A stretch of 43,316 nt of DNA from Nevskia sp. (GTDB lineage: Bacteria; Pseudomonadota; Gammaproteobacteria; Nevskiales; Nevskiaceae): assembly GCF_023266035.1 (NCBI RefSeq), contig NZ_JAHFRY010000008.1, positions 1 through 43,316 of the forward strand, in the 5' to 3' direction. The notes under the pieces are model-generated. The model did not search any database and had not been told where the DNA came from. It saw only the letters and a list, made by a program, of their open reading frames with translations. Below, piece by piece: positions 36,529 through 43,316 of the stretch (position 1 is the first letter of the stretch; each line of letters begins with the position of its first letter). The position numbers and the translations under genes were made by a program.

Positions 36529-39500
36529 GCGTCGCCGTCCGCTTCGATGACATCCGCACTCTGAATGCGGATCATCCGACTCATCAAGGCCCTGAGCGCC
36601 GCAGGCTTCACCGGCTTCGGCAGCCGCGCATGGCCGGCGGCGCTGGCGGCGTTGCGCGCCGCTTCGGTGGGATCGGCGGTCAGCACGATCGCCGGCACGG
36701 CAACACCCCAGCGCCGGCGCAGCTCGGCCATCACCGCGATGCCGCTGGCGCCTTCGCCGAGATGGAAATCGATCAGCGCCAGATCGGGCACTTCCGCACC
36801 CGGCCCGAAGCAGGCGTAAGCCTCGCTGGCATTGCGGGCGACGATCACCCGACAGCCCCAGCGCGTCAGCAGCGCACCGAGCGCATCGAGCGTCGACTCC
36901 TCGTTGTCGAGACAGAACACCAGCCGGCCATGCAGGCGATCGGTCGAACGGGTCACCGGTGCCGGTCGCAGCGGCGCGATCGAACTGCGATCACCGAACG
37001 GCACCACGATCGAGAAGCAGCTGCCGCGGCCGACCGTCGACCGCAGCCTCAGCCGGTGGTGCAGCAGCTTCGAAAGACGATCGGCGATCGACAGCCCGAG
37101 CCCCAGGCCCTGATCGAAATCCTGGCCGGCTTCGAGCCGGCGAAACTCCTCGAAGATTTCCGGCTGGCGCCCGGCCGGAATGCCCGGCCCGGTATCCCAG
37201 ACGCCGATCTCGATGCCGCCGGGCAAGCGCCGGCAGCCGAGCAGCACGCAGCCGCTGCGGGTGTAGCGCACGGCGTTGGACAGGAAGTTCTGCAGGATGC
37301 GGCGCAGCAGCGAAGGATCGGTCTCGACGATCGCCGACGAGGCCACGTAGCGAAACTCCAGACCACGCGCCTGGGCCAACGCCGAGAACTCGTTGGCCAG
37401 CGGCGCCAGCACCCGATCGACCGGGAAATGCTCGCGGCGCACCGGCTGGGCGGCGGCATCGAGCCGGGAAATATCGAGCAACGCGCCGATCAGGTTCTCG
37501 GCCGCATGCAGCGAGCTTTCCACCTGGCCGACGATGCGTGCGGTCTCGGCCGGCACCGCATCGCGGTCGATCGACGTCACGAACAAGCGCGCGGCGTTCA
37601 GCGGCTGGACCAGATCGTGGGTGACGGTGGCCAGAAAGCGGGACTTCGCCCGGTTGGCGCGCTCGGCCACGCCGCGCGCTTCCTCGAGCGCGGCGGTGCG
37701 TTCCGAGACTCGCTCCTCCAATTGCTCGTTGACCACTTCCAGCGCCTGCTGCGCCTGCTTGTAGGCGGTGACATCCGAATAGCTGGTGACATAGCCGCCG
37801 CCGGACATCGGGCTGCCGCGCACTTCGATGACCCGGCCATCCGGCATCAGGCGCTCATGGCTGTTCGGGGTGCCGGCGCGCAGGTGAGCCAGTCGCCGCT
37901 CGACCTGGGACTCGACATCGCCAGGCCCGAGCAGACCCCTCTCGGCGTTGTAGCGGAACACCTCGGCGATCGGCCGGCCGACCCGGATCAGGTCGTCCGG
38001 GTAGTCGAGCATTTCCAGATAGCGGCGGTTCCAGCCGACCAGGCAGAGATCCTTGTCGACCACCGACACGCCCTGCGACAGATGCTCCAGCGAAGCGCGC
38101 AGCAGTTCGCGGTTGAACTGGATCTCGTGCGCGGTTTCGTCGAGCAGGCTGATCACGTCTTCCAGCTGCATGTCGCGGCCGCCGAGTGCCGAGCCGAGCA
38201 CCAGCCGTGCGCTCGACGCGCCGAGCGCACCGGACAGCAGATGCTCGATGTGGCGCGCCTGCTCGGACGACACCCGGTCGTCCGGCTTCGGCTCCGGCCG
38301 ACCGAGCCGGCGGGCGTGCAGTTCCAGTTCGCTGCGCGCGCGTTCGGCCCCGAAGAAGCGTTCCAGCAGTGCCACGAGATCGCCGACCGTAGCGGCGATC
38401 TTGGTTGCAGGTGCGCGCGCCGCGCGTCCGGCGGACGGTTCTTCGAGGAACCGCCCGGCCTGCAGGCGTTCGCGCAGACCGGGCTTGAACAGCAGCGGCG
38501 TCAGCAGATAGGCCAGCGTGTTGCCGCCGAGACTCCATAGCGTGCCGTGGGTGATGTCGTCGAGCCCGGTCAGCCCGAACAGCGCCTGCGGCCGCAGCCA
38601 GCCGATGCCGAGCGGGCCGTCGCTCAACAGGCTGCTGTCGCCACCGGCCAGCAGCGCCGGCAGCAGCAAGGTGTACAGCCACAGACCGAAACCGATGCTC
38701 AAGCCGGCCAGCGCACCGGCGTGACTGCCGCCGCGCCAGAGCACGCCGCCGACGATCGCCGGCGCAAACTGGGCCACAGCGGCGAATGACAAGAGGCCGA
38801 TCGCGGTCAGCGAGCCGGGCCCGCTGTAGATCCGGTAATACAGGTAGGCGGCGGCAATGATCGCGACGATCGCCGCGCGGCGGATGTTCTTCAGCAGGCC
38901 GCTCAAGTCACTGCGTTCGGCGAGCCGGAAGCGCCGCGAACGCAGCAGCACCGGTAGCACCAGCTCGTTGGAAATCATCGTCGACAGCGCGATGGTTTCG
39001 ACGATGACCATGCTGGTGGCCGCCGAGAAGCCGCCGAGATAGGCGATCAGCGCCAGCCAGCCCTGCCCCTCGGACAAGGGCAGCGCCAGCATGTAGGTAT
39101 CGCCCGAAGCATCGGCCGACAGACGATCGAGCCCGGCGCTGGCGATCGGCAGCACGAACACGCTGATCGCCAGCAGGAACAGCGGAAACACCCAGCGCGC
39201 GCGTTTGAGATCGCGGGTGTCGGCGTTCTCCACCACCGTGACGTGGAACTGCCGCGGAAGACACAGCACCGCTGCCGCCGCGAGCAGGGTCTGGGCGACG
39301 AAGCCGGCCTGCCAGCGGCCATCGCGCTCGTGCGCCTGAGTGCCGAGGCGGGTCAGCGCGTGGCTCCAGGCATCACCGAAGCCGTCGTACAGGTGGTAGC
39401 AGACGAACAGGCCGACGGCGAGAAAGGCCAGCAGCTTGACCGTCGACTCGAAGGCGATGGCCAGCACCATGCCGTGATGGTTTTCGCTGGCAACCACCTG

Positions 39501-40037
39501 GCGCGTGCCGAACAGGATCGCGAACGCGCCCAGCAGCACGGCGACGAACAGCGCGCCGTTGTCGAACAGATGGTCATCGGCACCGACTTCGCCCTGCGAG
39601 TGCGCCAGCAGCTCGAAACCGAAAGCCACCGCTTTCAGCTGCAGCGCGATGTACGGCACCACGCCAAGCACCGCGACGGCGGTGACGAACATCGCCAGCC
39701 GCTGGTTGCGGCCGTAGCGGGCGCCGATGAAGTCGGCAATGGACGTGATGTTGTAGCGCTTGCTGATCCGGATCAGCCGCTCCAGCAGGCCGCCGGCAAA
39801 CAGGAACACCAGCATCGGCCCGAGATAGATCGGCAGGAAATCCCAGCCGCTGGTCGCGGCCCGGCCGACCGCGCCGTAGAACGTCCAGGAGGTGGCGTAG
39901 ACGCCAAGGGCGAGGCTGTAGGTCCAGGGCTTGCGCGAGGAGCCGGCCACTGCCCGACGATCACCGTGCGCCGCAATCGCGAACAGCACCGCGACATAGA
40001 TCGCCGAGATCAGGAATAGCGACCAGACCTCGAGCAT
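36525..40037 (-). CDS. crbS: SLC5-type hybrid sensor histidine kinase, CrbS-like
   Basis: 1170 residues in the inner membrane. Parts in order: a sodium:solute symporter-like domain with about 13 helices (1-490); a STAC-like linker (about 550-640); PAS (about 650-770); a coiled coil; HisKA with the phosphorylated His807 in VTHDLVQPLNAAR; HATPase with NFLSNAVRYT (about 921), DTGPGIP and GLGLGLSI; and a C-terminal receiver with Asp1090 in LIDFHLGEG. This architecture is that of CrbS/MxtR kinases controlling acetate use. No Hpt domain is present, so the receiver may modulate rather than relay. The start ATG 40037 has AGGGG 8 nt upstream. It is divergent from yjcH-actP across a 201-bp region carrying two candidate operators, and convergent with crbR. 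Whether the symporter part transports is unknown. Confidence 0.92.
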   Translation of the reverse strand: MLEVWSLFLISAIYVAVLFAIAAHGDRRAVAGSSRKPWTYSLALGVYATSWTFYGAVGRAATSGWDFLPIYLGPMLVFLFAGGLLERLIRISKRYNITSIADFIGARYGRNQRLAMFVTAVAVLGVVPYIALQLKAVAFGFELLAHSQGEVGADDHLFDNGALFVAVLLGAFAILFGTRQVVASENHHGMVLAIAFESTVKLLAFLAVGLFVCYHLYDGFGDAWSHALTRLGTQAHERDGRWQAGFVAQTLLAAAAVLCLPRQFHVTVVENADTRDLKRARWVFPLFLLAISVFVLPIASAGLDRLSADASGDTYMLALPLSEGQGWLALIAYLGGFSAATSMVIVETIALSTMISNELVLPVLLRSRRFRLAERSDLSGLLKNIRRAAIVAIIAAAYLYYRIYSGPGSLTAIGLLSFAAVAQFAPAIVGGVLWRGGSHAGALAGLSIGFGLWLYTLLLPALLAGGDSSLLSDGPLGIGWLRPQALFGLTGLDDITHGTLWSLGGNTLAYLLTPLLFKPGLRERLQAGRFLEEPSAGRAARAPATKIAATVGDLVALLERFFGAERARSELELHARRLGRPEPKPDDRVSSEQARHIEHLLSGALGASSARLVLGSALGGRDMQLEDVISLLDETAHEIQFNRELLRASLEHLSQGVSVVDKDLCLVGWNRRYLEMLDYPDDLIRVGRPIAEVFRYNAERGLLGPGDVESQVERRLAHLRAGTPNSHERLMPDGRVIEVRGSPMSGGGYVTSYSDVTAYKQAQQALEVVNEQLEERVSERTAALEEARGVAERANRAKSRFLATVTHDLVQPLNAARLFVTSIDRDAVPAETARIVGQVESSLHAAENLIGALLDISRLDAAAQPVRREHFPVDRVLAPLANEFSALAQARGLEFRYVASSAIVETDPSLLRRILQNFLSNAVRYTRSGCVLLGCRRLPGGIEIGVWDTGPGIPAGRQPEIFEEFRRLEAGQDFDQGLGLGLSIADRLSKLLHHRLRLRSTVGRGSCFSIVVPFGDRSSIAPLRPAPVTRSTDRLHGRLVFCLDNEESTLDALGALLTRWGCRVIVARNASEAYACFGPGAEVPDLALIDFHLGEGASGIAVMAELRRRWGVAVPAIVLTADPTEAARNAASAAGHARLPKPVKPAALRALMSRMIRIQSADVIEADGDA

Positions 40038-40116
40038 CCCGGCGTCCCCTGCCGGACGGCGGCCGGCTGCTGAGGCTCAGCATAGATCACGAGGCGATCT
40101 CCGCCGTCGGGCCTGA

Positions 40117-40162
40117 GACCAAAGTCGCAGACCCGGGCCACCCCGCTTAGACCAACGTCGCA
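40117..40162. promoter_or_regulatory. Two candidate CrbR-binding sites upstream of yjcH-actP
   Basis: GACCAAAGTCGCA (40117-40129) and GACCAACGTCGCA (40150-40162) differ at one base and are 33 bp apart, about three helical turns, on the same face of the DNA. They lie 77-122 bp upstream of yjcH, a normal distance for an activator, and 80-125 bp upstream of crbS on the other strand. Confidence 0.55.
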
Positions 40163-40238
40163 TGGAGTGCGGACCCCATCGCCGATAGGCTCAGCCATCA
40201 GCATCGCCGTACCCATGACGCAGGTGTTAGGAGCATCC

Positions 40239-40595
40239 ATGACAACAAAACAGCATTCCGGCGACGGCAGCACGGCGTCGACCGAGGTCCACGTGGCGCC
40301 GGAGATCCTGCGCATCCTTGAAAGTCCGGCGTTCACCGAGCTGCGCGCACGCCGCGGCCGCTACTCGGCGATCCTGACCACGCTGATGCTGCTGATCTAC
40401 TACGGCTTCATCCTGGCGATCGCCTTTGCCCCGCAATGGCTGGCGATCCGCATCGACGGCGTCATCACGCTGGGCATTCCGCTGGGGCTGGGCGTCATCC
40501 TGTCGGCGATCGTGCTGACCGGCATCTACGTGCGCCGCGCCAACGGCGAGTTCGATGCACTGACGGTCAAGGCTGTCCGGAGCGCCCAGGGATGA
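40239..40595 (+). CDS. yjcH: DUF485 family membrane protein YjcH
   Basis: 118 residues with two membrane helices (about 45-65 and 75-98). The DUF485 pattern is visible: [21 protein letters not shown] followed by [15 protein letters not shown] and [12 protein letters not shown]. The start ATG 40239 has AGGAG 5 nt upstream; the longer frame starting at 40167 overlaps the regulatory sites and is unlikely. YjcH is regularly co-transcribed with the acetate permease ActP and is probably its small partner, though its biochemical role is not settled. Its stop codon overlaps the actP start as ATGA, implying translational coupling. Confidence 0.9.
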   Translation: MTTKQHSGDGSTASTEVHVAPEILRILESPAFTELRARRGRYSAILTTLMLLIYYGFILAIAFAPQWLAIRIDGVITLGIPLGLGVILSAIVLTGIYVRRANGEFDALTVKAVRSAQG

Positions 40596-42259
40596 ATCCG
40601 ATGAACCGCATGATTCTCAAGACGCTGACCGCCACGGCCCTGCTCGCACCGCTCGCCAGCTTCGCCGCCGCCCTCGAAGGCCAGGCGGAGAAGCAGCCGC
40701 TGAACCTCACCGCCATCCTGATGTTCGTCGCCTTCGTGGCGCTGACGCTGGGCATCACCTACTGGGCGAGCCGGCGCACCCAGTCGCGCGCTGATTTCTA
40801 CACCGCAGGCGGCGGCATCACCGGCTTCCAGAACGGGCTCGCCATCGCTGGCGACTACATGAGCGCGGCTTCGTTCCTCGGCATTTCGGCGCTGGTGTTC
40901 GGCTCCGGCTTCGATGGCCTGATCTATTCGATCGGCTTCCTGGTCGGCTGGCCGGTGATCATGTTCCTGATCGCCGAGCGGCTGCGCAATCTCGGCAAGT
41001 TCACCTTCGCCGATGTCGCCAGCTACCGGCTGGACCAGACCTCGATCCGCATCCTCGCCGCCGCCGGCACCTTGACCACGGTGGCGTTCTATCTGATCGC
41101 GCAGATGGTCGGCGCCGGTCAGTTGATCAAGCTGCTGTTCGGGCTGGACTACAACATCGCGGTGGTGCTGGTCGGCGTGCTGATGATCGTCTACGTCACC
41201 TTCGGCGGCATGCTGGCGACCACCTGGGTGCAGATCATCAAGGCGATGCTGCTGCTCGGTGGCGCCAGCTTCATGGCCTTCATGGTCATGCGCCACGTCG
41301 GCTTCTCGGTGGAAGCGCTGTTCGAGCAGGCGATCGCCGTGCACAAGGACGGTCAGGCGATCATGGCGCCGGGCAAGCTGGTCAAGGACCCGGTATCGGC
41401 GATCTCGCTCGGCCTGGCGCTGATGTTCGGCACCGCCGGCCTGCCGCACATCCTGATGCGCTTCTTCACCGTGAAGAACGCCGCCGAAGCCCGCAAGAGC
41501 GTGTTCTACGCGACCGGCTTCATCGGCTACTTCTACATCCTGACCTTCATCATCGGCTTCGGCGCCATCGTGCTGGTCGGCACCGACACCTTCTATCTCG
41601 ATGACAAGGGCCTGCGCGGCGGCACCAACATGGCGGCGATCCACCTCGCTCATGCGGTGGGCGGCGATGTCTTCCTCGGCTTCATCTCGGCAGTCGCCTT
41701 CGCCACCATCCTCGCGGTCGTCGCCGGCCTGACGCTCTCCGGGGCCACGGCGGTCTCGCATGACCTGTACGCCCATGTGCTGCGCAAGGGCAAGGTCAAC
41801 GACAAGGATGAAATCCGCGTCTCGAAGTTCGCCACCATCGGCCTCGGCATTCTGGCGATCGTCCTCGGCGTCGTCTTCGAAAAGCAGAACGTCGCCTTCA
41901 TGGTCGGCCTGGCTTTCGCGATCGCGGCCAGCGCCAACTTCCCGATCCTGCTGCTGTCGATCGTCTGGCGCGGGCTCACCACCCGTGGTGCACTGCTCGG
42001 CGGCGGGCTGGGCCTTGTGTCAGCCGTGACACTGACCGTCCTCGGCCCGGCCGTCTGGGTGAAGGTGCTCGGCCATGCCACGCCGATCTTCCCTTACGAC
42101 GCACCGGCGCTGTTTTCGATGACCCTGGCCTTCCTCGGCTGCTGGTTCGGTTCGGTGACCGATCGCAGCGCGAGGGCCAAGATCGAGTCGGCACGCTATA
42201 TCGAGCAGCTGGTTCGGGCCGAAACCGGCTACGGCGCCACCGGCGCGTCGAATCACTGA
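40592..42259 (+). CDS. actP: Acetate permease ActP (sodium:solute symporter family)
   Basis: A 555-residue cation-coupled symporter for acetate, glyoxylate and related short monocarboxylates in the inner membrane. It begins with a cleavable-looking signal (about 1-27, [19 protein letters not shown]), as in E. coli ActP, followed by about 13 helices. SLC5 signatures seen are [33 protein letters not shown] (about 65-97), [17 protein letters not shown] and [29 protein letters not shown]. The start ATG 40592 overlaps the yjcH stop. A weak hairpin follows the gene, so some read-through into acs is possible. Likely controlled by CrbS/CrbR through the sites at 40117-40162. Confidence 0.95.
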   Translation: MNPMNRMILKTLTATALLAPLASFAAALEGQAEKQPLNLTAILMFVAFVALTLGITYWASRRTQSRADFYTAGGGITGFQNGLAIAGDYMSAASFLGISALVFGSGFDGLIYSIGFLVGWPVIMFLIAERLRNLGKFTFADVASYRLDQTSIRILAAAGTLTTVAFYLIAQMVGAGQLIKLLFGLDYNIAVVLVGVLMIVYVTFGGMLATTWVQIIKAMLLLGGASFMAFMVMRHVGFSVEALFEQAIAVHKDGQAIMAPGKLVKDPVSAISLGLALMFGTAGLPHILMRFFTVKNAAEARKSVFYATGFIGYFYILTFIIGFGAIVLVGTDTFYLDDKGLRGGTNMAAIHLAHAVGGDVFLGFISAVAFATILAVVAGLTLSGATAVSHDLYAHVLRKGKVNDKDEIRVSKFATIGLGILAIVLGVVFEKQNVAFMVGLAFAIAASANFPILLLSIVWRGLTTRGALLGGGLGLVSAVTLTVLGPAVWVKVLGHATPIFPYDAPALFSMTLAFLGCWFGSVTDRSARAKIESARYIEQLVRAETGYGATGASNH

Positions 42260-42301
42260 GGGGTCATTGATGGAGCTGCCGACAATCCACTGAATCGGGT
42301 A

Positions 42302-42323
42302 GCCCGTCAGGAAGCTGGCGGGC
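42302..42323 (+). terminator. Weak hairpin between actP and acs
   Basis: GCCCGTCAG / CTGGCGGGC, a 9-bp stem with one G-T pair and a GAAG loop, followed only by TTACTGT. It may attenuate actP transcription before acs, which has its own 130-bp leader. Confidence 0.4.
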
Positions 42324-42457
42324 TTACTGTATCGGGCGCGATGTTTGCTTTAGCGCGGCACCGGCGCAAACCGCTGCGCCGCGGCTGGCACACTCCGGCC
42401 CGAGGAGACGCTCCGCCACGGAGCCCGACGACAACACTCGAACAACGAGGATCAACA

Positions 42458-43316
42458 ATGAGCAGTGACAACTTCCAATCCGTGCTGACCGAGACCCGGG
42501 TGTTCCCGCCCTCGGCCGAGTTCGCCGCCGCCGCCCGTGTCAACGCCGCGAAGATGGCCGAGCTGCGCGCCGCCGCGGCTGCCGATTTCACCGGCTTCTG
42601 GGGCGCTTACGCCAGGAGCGAGCTGAGCTGGGCCACGCCGTTCAGGACCGTGCTCGATGACAGCGCCGCACCCAACTACCGCTGGTTCCACGATGGCACC
42701 CTGAACGCCTCGTACAACTGCCTGGACCGCCATCTGGCGACCAAGGGCGACAAGATCGCCATCCGCTACGAAGGCGAGAAGGGCGACACCCGCAACTACA
42801 GCTACCGGGAACTGCACGCCGAAGTCTGCAAGCTGGCCAATGCGATCAAGGCCCGTGGCATCGTCAAGGGCGATCGCGTGGTGCTGTATCTGCCGCACTC
42901 GCCGGAAGCGGTGATCGCGATGCAGGCCTGCGCCCGCATCGGCGCCATCCACTCGGTGGTGTTCGGCGGCTTCTCGGCGACTGCGCTGCGTGATCGCATC
43001 GAAGACACCGGCGCCAAGCTGGTCATCACCGCCGACGGCAACCAGCGCGGCGGCAACATCGTCGATCTGAAGAAGGCCTGCGATGAAGCGCTGGCGCTCG
43101 GCTGCCCAACCGTGCAAGGCGTGATCGTCGCCAAGCGCACCGGCCACGCGATCACCATGAAGGACGGTCGCGACGCCTGGTGGCATGAAGCCACGGCGAA
43201 AGTTGCCGCGGATTGCGAGCCGGTGAACGTCGACGCCGAACACCCGCTGTTCCTGCTCTACACATCCGGCTCCACCGGCAAGCCCAAGGGCATCCAGCAT
43301 TGCACCGGCGGCTATC
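42458..43316 (+). CDS. acs: Acetyl-CoA synthetase, N-terminal part (cut by window edge)
   Basis: 286 codons are visible of an enzyme normally about 650 residues long. It converts acetate, ATP and CoA to acetyl-CoA through acetyl-AMP in the cytoplasm. Family features are FWGAYARSELSW and YNCLDRHL near the N-terminus, GDRVVLYLPHSPEAVIAMQACARIGAIHSVVFGGFSA (about 145-180), and the AMP-binding loop YTSGSTGKPKG at about 268-278. The catalytic lysine and C-terminal domain lie outside. The start ATG 42458 has GAGG 7 nt upstream. Downstream of actP in the same direction, it completes the uptake and activation route for acetate. No copy of the candidate CrbR motif was seen in its immediate leader. Confidence 0.96.
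   Translation, partial: MSSDNFQSVLTETRVFPPSAEFAAAARVNAAKMAELRAAAAADFTGFWGAYARSELSWATPFRTVLDDSAAPNYRWFHDGTLNASYNCLDRHLATKGDKIAIRYEGEKGDTRNYSYRELHAEVCKLANAIKARGIVKGDRVVLYLPHSPEAVIAMQACARIGAIHSVVFGGFSATALRDRIEDTGAKLVITADGNQRGGNIVDLKKACDEALALGCPTVQGVIVAKRTGHAITMKDGRDAWWHEATAKVAADCEPVNVDAEHPLFLLYTSGSTGKPKGIQHCTGGY

Noticed and set aside
35979-38540. 853-residue open frame on the plus strand over crbR and crbS
   Set aside because: It overlaps two well-supported two-component genes in other frames, crosses from one to the other, and has no recognisable domain.
42386-42401. Sigma-54-like element (TGGCAC) upstream of acs
   Set aside because: The -24 half matches but the -12 half reads GGCC instead of TTGC at the required spacing, and no enhancer-binding protein is nearby.

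Overview
The window looks like chromosomal DNA from a GC-rich, Gram-negative gammaproteobacterium. Grounds for this are oligopeptidase A of the PrlC type, a gamma-carbonic anhydrase, a DcaP-like outer-membrane porin, ExbD, and an acetate module (SLC5-type hybrid kinase, LuxR-type regulator, YjcH/ActP/Acs) like CrbS/CrbR of Vibrio and Pseudomonas relatives. A Nevskia/Solimonas-type lineage would fit, but that is only an inference. I saw no tRNA, rRNA, CRISPR, insertion sequence or phage gene.

Layout. 1-2673 (minus): start of a cellulose synthesis operon, bcsD - a small BcsP/BcsR-like gene - bcsA, with bcsA running off the left edge. 2674-3676: about 1 kb without a credible gene. 3677-6002 (minus): a housekeeping operon of lipoprotein alpha/beta hydrolase, gamma-carbonic anhydrase and gpmA, closed by a clear terminator. 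6232-8280 (plus): prlC, broken by an in-frame TAA at codon 41. 8323-10137 (minus): a lipoprotein 5'-nucleotidase. 10399-10875 (plus): an exbD without exbB.

10930-33912 is the most unusual part. Three giant exported proteins (about 2435, 1858 and 1523 residues, all on the minus strand) are built from Calx-beta domains and long arrays of about 95-residue beta-sandwich repeats, and each ends in an alpha/beta-hydrolase (esterase-like) domain. The first and third share a cysteine-containing N-terminal domain I do not recognise; the second lacks it. Between the first two sits an oppositely oriented gene for a secreted beta-propeller / two-haem cytochrome c / Ig-like protein. Between the second and third sit an XRE regulator and a small DUF2834 membrane protein. 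Giants 1 and 2 share a 2118-bp stretch (14652-16769 and 25367-27484) that is identical in my reading, in the same orientation and reading phase, which points to recent duplication or gene conversion. The natural substrate is unknown; a surface-exposed esterase family with exchangeable stalks is my working interpretation.

34266-43316 is an acetate uptake and activation module: DcaP-like porin (minus), crbR-like response regulator (plus), crbS-like SLC5 hybrid kinase (minus, its stop overlapping that of crbR), then yjcH - actP - acs (plus, acs cut by the right edge). A repeated motif close to GACCAA-n-GTCG-y-A occurs twice in the porin/crbR divergent region and twice in the crbS/yjcH divergent region. 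It is a candidate CrbR operator that would link outer-membrane entry, inner-membrane uptake and activation of acetate.
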